Positions 53,296 through 61,477 of a stretch of 64,000 bases of DNA are shown piece after piece. This DNA is from Rhizobium sp. GTDB taxonomy: Bacteria; Pseudomonadota; Alphaproteobacteria; Rhizobiales; Rhizobiaceae. The position numbers and the translations under genes are program-made. The notes under the pieces were generated by a model. It made no database searches and was not told where the DNA came from. It saw only the letters and a program-made list of their open reading frames with translations. The stretch is taken from positions 52,481 through 116,480 of the forward strand of contig JAPZUE010000021.1 of the NCBI GenBank assembly GCA_027533385.1, given 5' to 3'. Each line of letters begins with the position of its first letter. Position 1 is the stretch's first letter.

Positions 53296-53679
53296 ATGGC
53301 GATCAGGATCAACCATTTGGCGGCCGCAGCAGCGGCCGCCGTTCTGAGCACTCTGCTCCTTGCGGCAGTCTCCTCGACCGCCTCGGCGCAGGCGCCGACC
53401 ACGGTAGAGGAGACGCCTGAATCGCTGCCGGATTTTGCCGGCCGCGAAGAGACCTTCGGCTATTGCGTCGGCTGTCATTCCTTCCAGGTCGTCGGCCGGC
53501 AGGGCATGGACCGCGGACGGTGGGACGAGACGTTGAGCTGGATGACCGAGAAGCACGCCATGCCGGCGCCCGACGCCGAGACGCGCAAGGTGCTGCTCGA
53601 CTATCTCGCGCAGGCCTACCCGACCAAGGCCCCGGCCCAGGCAGGTGGCTGGGTCAGCCCCTTCGCGCCTAAACCCTGA
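53296..53679 (+). CDS. Cytochrome c subunit of the sulfite dehydrogenase (SorB-like)
   Basis: This 127-residue periplasmic cytochrome has a signal peptide (AAAAAVLSTLLLAAVSSTAS) and one heme site, CVGCH, followed by a helical part with Met residues (EKHAMPAP) that could ligate the heme. It starts 4 bases after the sulfite dehydrogenase gene, so it is its likely electron acceptor. Confidence 0.88.
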   Translation: MAIRINHLAAAAAAAVLSTLLLAAVSSTASAQAPTTVEETPESLPDFAGREETFGYCVGCHSFQVVGRQGMDRGRWDETLSWMTEKHAMPAPDAETRKVLLDYLAQAYPTKAPAQAGGWVSPFAPKP

Positions 53680-53696
53680 CGACGAAAGCCATTACG

Positions 53697-54083
53697 ATGA
53701 AACGCATCCTCCTCGCCGCGGCGCTGGCCGCCTGTTGCTTGTCGTCGGCACGCGCTCAGGACGCCGCCGCCGGCGAAAAGCTCTTTGCGCAATGTCGCGC
53801 CTGCCACCAGGTCGGCGAGACCGCGAAGAACACCGTCGGTCCCATTTTGAACGGTATGATCGGCCGTCAGGCTGGAACGCTCGACGGCTACAGCTATAGC
53901 GCCGCGATGAAGGCCTCTGGCATCTCCTGGAGCGACGAGACGTTCTCGGAGTACATCAGAGACCCTAAGGCGAAGGTGCCCGGGACCAAGATGATCTATC
54001 CGGGGCTGAAGGATGCAGCCAAGGTCGCGGATCTCATCGCCTATCTGAAACAGTTCGGCGGTGACGGCAAAAAGGCGCCCTGA
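53697..54083 (+). CDS. Class I cytochrome c (c550-like)
   Basis: This 128-residue periplasmic cytochrome has a signal peptide ending near ARAQD, the heme motif CRACH (AQCRACHQVG), the conserved TVGPILNGMIGR loop and the distal Met in TKMIYPGLKD. It probably passes electrons from the sulfite dehydrogenase cytochrome to the terminal oxidase. The gene lies 17 bases after the previous one. Confidence 0.92.
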   Translation: MKRILLAAALAACCLSSARAQDAAAGEKLFAQCRACHQVGETAKNTVGPILNGMIGRQAGTLDGYSYSAAMKASGISWSDETFSEYIRDPKAKVPGTKMIYPGLKDAAKVADLIAYLKQFGGDGKKAP

Positions 54084-54090
54084 GGCGCCT
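54073..54090 (-). terminator. Rho-independent terminator of the minus-strand gene at 54122
   Basis: AGGCGCC (54073-54079) pairs with GGCGCCT (54084-54090), and on the minus strand a TTTTT run follows. It ends the transcript that comes from the right and overlaps the last codons of the cytochrome gene; the plus strand has no T-run. Confidence 0.7.
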
Positions 54091-54121
54091 CTGTCGCAAG
54101 CCGGTTTCTTCGCTGCGCTCG

Positions 54122-54577
54122 TCAGGCAAAGATGGCGATCAGGACGATTGCTGTTCCGCCCATGGCTGCGGCGATCGGCAGCGCCGTGATTTGGAGCAGC
54201 GCGTCGCGTCCACTGACGCGTCCTGTCGCGATGTCGACGTCGCCGTCCAGGAACTCATGGAAGCTTCGCTCGGTTTCGCGCTCGGGCGTCATGTTCCTGG
54301 ACAGAGCGCCGCCTCCGACCAGAAGCCCGAAATACATCAGGCTGATCGTGGTGACGATGACGAGAAGCAATGTGCTGGGCCCGCCGGCGAAGGCTGCCCA
54401 GGCCAGCACGATCAGCCAGGCATATCCTGCCAGTGCGATGCCGATGGCATAGGGATGGACGCCAGTCGCGCGCAGACGATGATGCTGCTTGGCGCGCTGC
54501 ACTGTCGTGTCGCTGCGAGGCACTTTGCCGATCGTTCGGGCTTCGGCGATCGGCATTCTGAATGTGGTCATCGTCAT
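54122..54577 (-). CDS. Membrane protein of unknown function
   Basis: This 151-residue protein has three hydrophobic segments (YAIGIALAGYAWLIVLAWAAF, TLLLVIVTTISLMYFGLLVG and IAAAMGGTAIVLIAIFA). The cytoplasmic N-terminus is basic. I chose the ATG at 54577 for its GAGAGGAG ribosome-binding site; an upstream ATG at 54598 would add 7 residues. I do not recognise a family. It stands between the cytochrome gene and the beta-propeller gene and has its own terminator. Confidence 0.7.
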   Translation of the reverse strand: MTMTTFRMPIAEARTIGKVPRSDTTVQRAKQHHRLRATGVHPYAIGIALAGYAWLIVLAWAAFAGGPSTLLLVIVTTISLMYFGLLVGGGALSRNMTPERETERSFHEFLDGDVDIATGRVSGRDALLQITALPIAAAMGGTAIVLIAIFA

Positions 54578-54700
54578 GATCCTCTCCTCTCGGCTCATCC
54601 ATCCGGATGTCCTTGAGGAGAGGATCGCGTCGTCTAGCATATTTATCCAACGGATCGTTCTTGTCGAATTAATCGAATCAGGCGAACGATTGGATGACCC

Positions 54701-56134
54701 TCACGGCTTTTGGATCTGCACCGGCTTGCCGGGCTTGTCAGCCATGCCCTCTACGATGACGAGGTAGCGCCTCTGAATGGCCGCAACCTCGCTGACGACC
54801 TGCCGGATCGGTCCGACCGCGTTGACAATCGCCGCGCCGGCGGGGTTGCTCATGAAAGCGGCGAGCGGCTGTACGACGCCATCGCCGGTCGCGCTGGCAG
54901 CCAGCGCCAGCACATAGGGCTGCTTCGGCTCAAGGCCGGTGACGGCAGCCTGCAGCATCTGAACGAGCCCCTGGTTGAACAGCGTCACCTGCGTAGCGCC
55001 CTTGCCGTCCGCGCTTGCGAGTGAAAGCTGGGTAGACCCCGCGGCGGCCGAGAGCGGCTGGAGATTGGCCATGCCGTCGCCCTTGGTCACCGCGTTGGGA
55101 ACATAGGCGACGCCTTGGGGCGCTTGTCCGAGCGGGATCGTCTCGATGACTTTGTTGCTGGCGGTGTCGATCACGGCTGCCGCATCGGCATTCTCCAGCC
55201 CAACGTAGACGCGTGTCCCGTCGCCTGACGGCCATAGGCCATGGGGCAAGGCGCCAACAGGGATGCTGGCGACCTGCTCGAAACCGTCGGTGCGGAAGAC
55301 CTTGATCAGGTTCAGCCCGCCGACCGTGACATAGGCGAACTGCTCCTTGCCGTTGCGGACGATGTTGACGTGGTTCGTGATCGGGCCGGTATCGAGCACC
55401 TTGAGCGACTGGAACGGCGGCTTGGCGTTGAACACCATCGTCTTGCCGATGTCCTTCAGCGTCAGCCAGACCTGTGCACCGTCAGGCGTGGCTGCGATAT
55501 CGGGGCAGAACGGGCTGTCCTGCTTCATGCTGCCGACGATCTTCTTGGTCCCTGTGTCGATCACGACCGTCTCGGGGCTGAAGCTGGAGCAGACATAGCC
55601 ATAGCGGCCATCGGGCGAGAAGATCGTCATGCCCGGGCCGTTGGGCACCTTGATCCGTGTCGTCGGCGCAAAATTCTCACCGTCGAGCACCTGGATGTAG
55701 TCCTCGCCGCGAATGCTGACCCAGACTTCCTTGCCGTCTGGCCGGAAGAAGGCTTCGTGCGGCGAACGGCCGACATAGGCCGTGTGCTTCACGGCATTGG
55801 TCTCGGTATCAATGAAGCTCACGGAATTGGAGCCGATCGAGATCACCGCGAGCGTCTTGTGGTCAGGCGAGAAGCCCATGCCGTGAACCAGCACCTGGCC
55901 ACGATAGAGCGGGCTGAGGTTCGCCGGCGTCGGCTCGCCGAGCTTGATCACGCCCAAAAGCTTGTTCTGCGACGGGTCGATCACAGAGACCGTGTTGGAG
56001 AACTGGTCGGAGGTGTAAAAGCGGTCGCTTTTGCTGATCGCGATATCGGGCACGTCGGCGCGACCGGGCGCCTGGCCGGCGAAGGCAGGAATAGCTGTCG
56101 AGAGCAGCAGCAGGGCTGCGAGGCGCGTGATCAT
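54701..56134 (-). CDS. YncE-like periplasmic beta-propeller protein
   Basis: This 477-residue exported protein has a signal peptide (LAALLLLSTAIPAFA) and repeated YVTN-type blades: FYTSDQFSNTVSVIDPSQNK, TLAVISIGSNSVSFIDTETN, GTRVYVGLENADAAAVIDTASN. The C-terminal 120 residues lack blades. Such propellers are often found with DUF305 proteins or cytochromes and may bind partners or ligands. It overlaps the DUF305 gene by four bases. Confidence 0.87.
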   Translation of the reverse strand: MITRLAALLLLSTAIPAFAGQAPGRADVPDIAISKSDRFYTSDQFSNTVSVIDPSQNKLLGVIKLGEPTPANLSPLYRGQVLVHGMGFSPDHKTLAVISIGSNSVSFIDTETNAVKHTAYVGRSPHEAFFRPDGKEVWVSIRGEDYIQVLDGENFAPTTRIKVPNGPGMTIFSPDGRYGYVCSSFSPETVVIDTGTKKIVGSMKQDSPFCPDIAATPDGAQVWLTLKDIGKTMVFNAKPPFQSLKVLDTGPITNHVNIVRNGKEQFAYVTVGGLNLIKVFRTDGFEQVASIPVGALPHGLWPSGDGTRVYVGLENADAAAVIDTASNKVIETIPLGQAPQGVAYVPNAVTKGDGMANLQPLSAAAGSTQLSLASADGKGATQVTLFNQGLVQMLQAAVTGLEPKQPYVLALAASATGDGVVQPLAAFMSNPAGAAIVNAVGPIRQVVSEVAAIQRRYLVIVEGMADKPGKPVQIQKP

Positions 56135-56577
56135 CGTTTCATCTCCTTGTGGTCGTGATGGCCGTGCGCGGATGCCGAGGCGCCTGCGGCATTGGCCGGA
56201 GTGGCGGGTTTTTCGTCCAGGATCGCCTGCATCACGGCGATTTCCTGCCGCTGTTCGACGATGATTCCCTGGGCGAGACGGCGCAGGCGCTCCTCGCGGC
56301 CGAAGCGCAGTTGGATCTCAGCCATCTCGACCGCGCCCTGGTGATGTGGGATCATCATCGTCGCAAAGTCGCGGTCGGGGTCGCCGGTCGGTTTGGCGGC
56401 GGCCATGCCCTCATGCATGCGCGCCATCGACCGATCCATTGCCTCGCTGAAGGCTTTCATGTCGGTGGCGGCGATGCCTGCGGCGTTGATCGTGGATGGT
56501 CTTGGCGTTTCGGTCGCGTGGGCCGCTGAACCAATCGTGAATAGGCCGAACACGGCCAGTTGGAGCGTTCGCATCAT
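56131..56577 (-). CDS. DUF305-family periplasmic protein
   Basis: This 148-residue protein has a signal peptide (LAVFGLFTIGSAAHA) and the DUF305 signature DRDFATMMIPHHQGAVEMAE, with His and Met residues that may bind metal, as in CopM. The C-terminus is His-rich (SAHGHHDHKEMKR). It overlaps the beta-propeller start by four bases, so the two are probably co-translated. Confidence 0.9.
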   Translation of the reverse strand: MMRTLQLAVFGLFTIGSAAHATETPRPSTINAAGIAATDMKAFSEAMDRSMARMHEGMAAAKPTGDPDRDFATMMIPHHQGAVEMAEIQLRFGREERLRRLAQGIIVEQRQEIAVMQAILDEKPATPANAAGASASAHGHHDHKEMKR

Positions 56578-56996
56578 TCCTCCATTGCGACGTCATATGG
56601 AGGTCAACGCGCGAGAGACGTCTTTCATTCCGGAGGGCCTGTGCGTGTCAGAACACGAGGACGTGTGCTTCGCCGGTGATCAGGCCGGCCAGCACGGAGG
56701 CGTCTCCCATGCGCTAGTCGAGATTCAGCGGAAGTTTATACTCCGGATCGCCATCCCTTCATCGTTTGGCGTCAACGCCACGAGCGGGATAGATGGTGGA
56801 AAAGCAAGGCATCATCGGAGCGTCGAAGGAACGCGGCCCCTCATGGTAGACACGTGAACTGGGGAAGAAGGCATTTTCGCAGTTGGGCAGCCTCCAAGCG
56901 TGGGAAATTCGGCCCAGGATATGTTCCTCCCAACCGCCGATGTCGGTTCTAGACGCTACGCCAACCGGCATAGAAATTGGGACTAGGCATCAAAAT
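56578..56996. other. Intergenic region without recognised gene
   Basis: No coding frame here has family-like sequence or a convincing start. A minus-strand frame at 56759-56971 (70 codons) resembles nothing I know. The right end leads into the HipBA operators. Confidence 0.5.
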
Positions 56997-57051
56997 TGTC
57001 GGTTAAAATCGACATATAACTTGATTTTGTCGGCTATAGCCGACATATAAT
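56997..57051 (+). promoter_or_regulatory. HipB operators and hipBA promoter
   Basis: Two 18-base palindromes, TGTCGGTTAAAATCGACA (56997-57014) and TGTCGGCTATAGCCGACA (57028-57045), lie 31 bases apart centre to centre. TATAAT (57046-57051) follows immediately as a -10 box. This is the layout of HipB autoregulation, in which HipB dimers on two sites repress the operon. Confidence 0.85.
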
Positions 57052-57071
57052 GGACCGTGGAGGAACTCCTA

Positions 57072-57410
57072 ATGGGTCGCGGTCACCTGTTAAGCACCCC
57101 GCCCTATGAGGTGGAGACGGCCTTGAAGCGCCTGGGCGCGAACCTGCGCACGGCGCGCCTGCGCCGGAATATCACCCTTGCCGATGTCGCCAAGCGCATC
57201 GGCGCTAGCCGAGAGGTGGTCGGCGAGGCCGAGCACGGCAAGCCGTCCACCAGCATCGCCATCTATACCGCCCTGCTGTGGTCCTACGGCCTGGTCGAGC
57301 GCCTGGGGTCGCTCGCCGATCCCGCCACGGACGACGAAGGCCTGCGCTTGGCGAGCCTGCGCGAGCGCCGCAACGCCAGCACGCCCCAGCCCCTCGATGA
57401 CGACTTCTGA
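57072..57410 (+). CDS. hipB: HipB-like antitoxin
   Basis: This 112-residue XRE-type DNA-binding protein has a helix-turn-helix (LRTARLRRNITLADVAKRIG, then ASREVVGEAEHGKPSTSIAI). It neutralizes HipA and represses the operon through the palindromes upstream. I chose the ATG at 57072, which has a GGAGG ribosome-binding site; the GTG at 57057 would contain that site. HipA follows 8 bases later. Confidence 0.88.
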   Translation: MGRGHLLSTPPYEVETALKRLGANLRTARLRRNITLADVAKRIGASREVVGEAEHGKPSTSIAIYTALLWSYGLVERLGSLADPATDDEGLRLASLRERRNASTPQPLDDDF

Positions 57411-57418
57411 GGGCGCCC

Positions 57419-58663
57419 ATGCCGGAAGCCTATGTCTACATCACGCTCCCGGGCGCCACGGTGGCGGTCACCGCCGGGCGCTTCGAGCTTAGGGCCAACC
57501 GGAATGGTGTCACCACGGGTCTGTTTGTCTACGGCCGGCGCTATCGGGAGCGTGCCGATGCCGTCGAGATCGATCCGGTCGAGTTGCGCCTTGGTCGCGC
57601 CAGCTATGACACGGTCCGCCTGAATGGTGTCTTCGGCGCGCTCCGGGACGCCGGGCCGGACTACTGGGGCCGCTGGGTGATCGAAAAGCACGCCGGCCTT
57701 GGGCAGATGGGCGAGCTCGACTACCTGCTGCACTCGCCGGATGATCGCGCCGGTGCCCTGGGTTTTGGCCTCGGCGTCGAGCCACCCGCGCCAGCGCGAG
57801 ACTTCAACAAGACCTGGGATCTGGAAAAGCTGCAGTCGCTCGCCGACGCGCTGCTCGCGGACGCACCGCCTCGAGACGCCGCGCAGGTCGAGGAGCTGCT
57901 GCTGCTCGGCACCTCTATGGGCGGCGCCCGGCCCAAGGTGGTGGTCGAGAGCGAGGATGTGCTCTGGCTGGCCAAGTTCAACCGCACGGACGACCGCTGG
58001 AACATGGCGCGGGTCGAGCACGCCACGATTAGGCTTGCCCGCCAATGCGGCCTGCAAACAGCCGAGTCGCAGATTGCCAGCATCGGCGGTCGCGACGTGC
58101 TGCTGGTCAAGCGGTTCGACCGTACGCGCGTCAATGACGGCTACGCCCGCGCCCGGATGGTCAGCGCACTGACCCTGCTGGAGACCGACGAGACGCCCGA
58201 GGGGCGGGCGCGCTGGTCCTATGTGCTGCTGGTCGAGACCCTGCGCCGGATCAGCGAGCGCCCTGCCGACGACGCGCGCGAGCTGTTCCGCAGGATGGTG
58301 TTCAACGCCCTCGTCTCCAACATCGACGATCACCCGCGCAACCACGCGGCTATTGCACCAGGCTCCGGCTGGCGCCTTTCGCCGGCCTACGACCTCACGC
58401 CGACGCCTTCGATCGGCGAAGAACGGCGCGACCTTGCCATGGCCTGTGGTGCCCAAGGCCGCTTCGCCAACGCGGCGAACCTGCTGAGCGAATGCCGCCG
58501 GTTTCTGCTCGCTCCCGATGAGGCGAAAGCGCTCGTCGATGAGATGACCGAAGTCGTGGCCCGCGAATGGTACGCGACCGCCCGCATCTGCGGGGTCAGC
58601 GAAGCCGACTGCGAGGTGATCCGTCGGGCCTACGTCTATCCGGGCTTCTCGACTGGAGCCTAG
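57419..58663 (+). CDS. hipA: HipA-like serine/threonine kinase toxin
   Basis: This 414-residue kinase toxin causes growth arrest, classically by phosphorylating GltX. It has the N-terminal domain (GALRDAGPDYWGRWVIEK), the Gly/Ser-rich ATP loop (LGTSMGGARPKVVV), LWLAKFNRTDD, the catalytic block FNALVSNIDDHPRNHA and the Asp-Leu motif LSPAYDLTP. All key blocks seem present, so it looks active. It pairs with hipB just upstream. Confidence 0.93.
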   Translation: MPEAYVYITLPGATVAVTAGRFELRANRNGVTTGLFVYGRRYRERADAVEIDPVELRLGRASYDTVRLNGVFGALRDAGPDYWGRWVIEKHAGLGQMGELDYLLHSPDDRAGALGFGLGVEPPAPARDFNKTWDLEKLQSLADALLADAPPRDAAQVEELLLLGTSMGGARPKVVVESEDVLWLAKFNRTDDRWNMARVEHATIRLARQCGLQTAESQIASIGGRDVLLVKRFDRTRVNDGYARARMVSALTLLETDETPEGRARWSYVLLVETLRRISERPADDARELFRRMVFNALVSNIDDHPRNHAAIAPGSGWRLSPAYDLTPTPSIGEERRDLAMACGAQGRFANAANLLSECRRFLLAPDEAKALVDEMTEVVAREWYATARICGVSEADCEVIRRAYVYPGFSTGA

Positions 58664-58920
58664 CCGGACGACGAAGCCACTTGTAGAGCGGCCAGTCCAA
58701 AACTGTGCCGGCTCGATGAGGAACCGCGCGGGCGGCCAACTTCTCGTGGCGATGAAGCCCTCGTCGCCTGAAATGGGTGCTGAATTCTCTAGATTTTAGG
58801 TGTCGCCACGCTATGATCAACGACCTATGAAGTTCACACTTCCCTTTCACACAGCAACTCAAGCGCGCATCTTGCCAAGAAGATCGCGCGCGCAGCCTCG
58901 AACGATGATTTAATCCACAC

Positions 58921-59982
58921 CTACCGCTCGCCACGAGGTTTCCCCGGTTCGCGCTTACCTTCGCCTCGTGCCGGGTCGGTGCGTTTGCGTTGCGCAGCGG
59001 CTGCCAATTCCCGGAGCAGATGCTCACGGCGCGTTTCCGGATCGGGCATCTTCGCCACAAATTCCCGCACCTTGATCGCAAGCGCACGATCACTACCCTT
59101 CCCGGTCTTTTCCAAATCCTTGGCATGAGCCAGGTATTGTGCCCGGATCTTGGCCTGCCGTTCTCGAGCCTTAGCCTCCCAAGGCCGCGAACCCGAGCCG
59201 CCACCCTTCGCCGCTCGAACGACATCGTCCCGAGCCCCCTTGTCGGTGTCCGGGACCACACCGCGCCGACGCAGCGCCACCACCGTCCCCTTGTCGTGCT
59301 TGCGCACCTTCCCCCGCGTCCGCCGCGGCGTGGCCTCGGCCGCGACGCCGCGTAGCCGTAGCTCGCCGGCAAACCGCTCGCGCCAGGTCGCCAGATCGGC
59401 CTTTCGGGGGTTCAGGCGCTTTCCGTTGTAGCCCTGCGAGCGCACCGTCAGATGCACATGCGGGTGCTTATCATCGAGGTGCTGCACGAAGACATAGTCG
59501 TGGTTCGCTTCGAACGTCCCGATAGCAAACGCCCGCACGGCGTCTTTCACCGCGATCGGATCGGTGCCCGGCGGCATCGACAGGATGACGTTGACCGACA
59601 CGCTGCCATCGCGGCGGCGCTTGTCGTCCAGCACCGCGTCGTCCGTCCAGCGTAGCTGGAGATCCCTGAGACCCTCTCGGCCCTGCATCAACGAACCCTG
59701 CTCGGTCTCCGCCGTCAGTTCGCCATTGCGCATGATGTATTCGAGATGAGATTTAAGATGTCCGGCGTCCTTGGTCCGTCCGGTGATCTTCACCATCACC
59801 TCCGGCGCCCGGCCCACGATTCGTTCAAGCCGCGCCCGCATCGCCGGCGTGACCCGCTGAGGCGCGACTGGGTCTGGAATGTCGGCCTCGGACACACGCG
59901 GCCGGCGTACCGGCGTCCGCCAGACGTAGGAGATCGGCGGAAGATCATCGAGAAGCTCTTTGGCATGCTTCCCGCTCATCAT
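58921..59982 (-). CDS. MobP-type relaxase
   Basis: This 353-residue relaxase nicks the transfer origin and is carried into the recipient. The His motif is VFVQHLDDKHPHVHLTVRSQ, typical of VirD2/TraI (MOBP) enzymes; a candidate N-terminal Tyr lies in SHLEYIMRNG. The C-terminus is charged and helical. The ATG at 59982 overlaps the mobC stop by four bases. Together with mobC and the nic-like site at 60577, this forms a mobilization module. No coupling protein or mating-pair genes lie next to it. Confidence 0.88.
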   Translation of the reverse strand: MMSGKHAKELLDDLPPISYVWRTPVRRPRVSEADIPDPVAPQRVTPAMRARLERIVGRAPEVMVKITGRTKDAGHLKSHLEYIMRNGELTAETEQGSLMQGREGLRDLQLRWTDDAVLDDKRRRDGSVSVNVILSMPPGTDPIAVKDAVRAFAIGTFEANHDYVFVQHLDDKHPHVHLTVRSQGYNGKRLNPRKADLATWRERFAGELRLRGVAAEATPRRTRGKVRKHDKGTVVALRRRGVVPDTDKGARDDVVRAAKGGGSGSRPWEAKARERQAKIRAQYLAHAKDLEKTGKGSDRALAIKVREFVAKMPDPETRREHLLRELAAAAQRKRTDPARGEGKREPGKPRGER

Positions 59983-60488
59983 CGGCCTTCCCAATAGGTG
60001 CTGGTTCGATCCAGAACCTCTTTCAATTCGCCCTGTAGCGCCTGAAGCGCGCCTTGGGCCTCGCTCAGCACCTTCCAACTGTCGGCCCCTGGATCGAGCT
60101 CGCTACGGTTGGCTGCACGAGCGATCTGATTGATGTTGCCTCCGATCCGACTGAGCTCCCGAGCAATCGTCCGCAGTGCCTCCCGCTCGCCCTCCGACTG
60201 CTGCGCTGGCGCGCCAAGACGCGACCGAACCAGCGACGTGATCCACTGCGTCCGCGTCATCCCGCGCACAGTAGCCATCTCACCAACCTGACGCAGCTCG
60301 CTCTCGCGGAAGCGCACGGTCACCTTCTGCGGCGTACCGACCGCGACCGGCGCTCGCTTCGATTCCGGCGCACCGACTGCGCTCTCAAGCAGCCTCCGGA
60401 TCAACGCCGACTTGCCGCCCTCAGTCGCCGCTAAGGCCGCGAACTGAAGCGCCAACTCCTCCGAAACCCTCAACGTCAACGTCGGCAT
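59979..60488 (-). CDS. mobC: MobC-like relaxosome protein
   Basis: This 169-residue protein has a ribbon-helix-helix-like N-terminus (TLTLRVSEELALQFAALAAT) and a bacterial MobC block (RTIARELSRIGGNINQIARA). MobC proteins open DNA at the transfer origin and help the relaxase. It starts just to the left of the likely oriT and overlaps the relaxase gene by four bases. Confidence 0.85.
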   Translation of the reverse strand: MPTLTLRVSEELALQFAALAATEGGKSALIRRLLESAVGAPESKRAPVAVGTPQKVTVRFRESELRQVGEMATVRGMTRTQWITSLVRSRLGAPAQQSEGEREALRTIARELSRIGGNINQIARAANRSELDPGADSWKVLSEAQGALQALQGELKEVLDRTSTYWEGR

Positions 60489-60518
60489 CGTGACGCCCTC
60501 TCACCGCACCCAAAACCA

Positions 60519-60586
60519 GCGACGCGCCGAAGCGCGTCGCCACGCCAAACTGGCGTAATAATTCGCTGGCGGCAAGCCTATCCTGT
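60519..60586 (+). other. Probable oriT with IncP-like nic site
   Basis: Two hairpins, GCGACGCG/CGCGTCGC (60519-60540) and ACGCCA/TGGCGT (60542-60556), are followed by CCTATCCTG (60577-60585), the conserved nic core of IncP (RP4) and VirD2-type origins, where cleavage follows the G. It lies 89 bases upstream of the mobC start, as expected. The region to 60889 holds no recognised gene. Confidence 0.8.
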
Positions 60587-60889
60587 CAATACATCACAAA
60601 CAATATATTGCATGATAGAGATTGAAATGAGAAGGTTGAAAGAGAGGCCGGATTGAGCGATTGGCTCCCAGTTATGCTGCCCTGCGCGGTTTGAGTTTCA
60701 GGCCAAAAACCTAGGGTCGTTGAGCGCTTTGGGACGTCGCCAAACCTGCAGAAATACTGCGACATTGAGCGCAGCACCTGATCATCAGAGCGCGTTTGTG
60801 AAGTCGGTAGGAATGTGATATTTCCTCTGCAGATTATTGTTGGATACAAGCTATTGTCACGCGCTCAAAACCCACAACGCAATACCGCG

Positions 60890-61477
60890 ATGTCCCTGCT
60901 CGAGGGCGGGGCACTGGTGCGTCTTCGCGATTTCCAACGTGCGGGAGTAAGCCCCGAAACCCTGTCACGTCTGGTGCGCGAGGGCGTGGCGATCCGGCAG
61001 GCGAGGGGTCTGTATCAGCTGACCGATGCAACTGTCGACGCGCGCCACACCCTTGCTGAAGCTTCGGCACTAACGCCCAAAGCCGTCGTTTGCCTGACCT
61101 CGGCGCTCCAATTCCATGAGCTGACGCTGCAGATGCCATCCGCTGTCTGGATGGCCATTGATCGCACTGCCTGGAAGCCGCACATCGAGTACCCGCCGAT
61201 CCACTTTGTCAGGTTCAGTCCCAAGGCTCTGTCCGAGGGCGTTGAACACCATGCAATCGAAGGCATCAGTGTTCCCGTATTCACACCGGCAAAAACAATC
61301 GTCGATTGCTTCCGATATCGGAACAAGATCGGGCTTGATGTAGCCCTTGAAGGCCTTCGATCAGGCCTCCGAAGCCGGAAGGTGACACCAGACCAGATCT
61401 GGCAATTTGCGCGCGACGCCCGAATCTGGCCGATCATCAAACCGTATCTGGAAGCGATGGTGGTCGATGGCGTCTGA
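60890..61477 (+). CDS. AbiEi-type antitoxin/transcription regulator
   Basis: This 195-residue protein has a winged-helix N-terminus (ALVRLRDFQRAGVSPETLSR, then ARGLYQLTD) and a C-terminal domain of the AbiEi type (VVCLTSALQFHELTLQMPSA and PVFTPAKTIVDCFRYRNKIG). AbiEi represses the operon and counters AbiEii. I chose the ATG at 60890, since the upstream frame lacks family sequence. It overlaps the toxin gene by 11 bases. Confidence 0.85.
   Translation: MSLLEGGALVRLRDFQRAGVSPETLSRLVREGVAIRQARGLYQLTDATVDARHTLAEASALTPKAVVCLTSALQFHELTLQMPSAVWMAIDRTAWKPHIEYPPIHFVRFSPKALSEGVEHHAIEGISVPVFTPAKTIVDCFRYRNKIGLDVALEGLRSGLRSRKVTPDQIWQFARDARIWPIIKPYLEAMVVDGV

Noticed and set aside
55241..56158. Open frame of 305 codons antisense to the beta-propeller gene
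   Set aside because: It is the complement of repeated blades and shows no recognisable protein.
57284..58456. Open frame of 390 codons antisense to hipA
   Set aside because: It has no ribosome-binding site or family motif; hipA on the other strand has all kinase blocks.
58596..59372. Open frame of 258 codons overlapping the relaxase gene on the same strand
   Set aside because: The sequence is Arg-rich without motifs, and the relaxase phase has the His motif and coupling to mobC.
60586..60849. Minus-strand open frame of 87 codons right of oriT
   Set aside because: It starts within the spacer, has no family sequence and overlaps the promoter region of the AbiEi-like gene.
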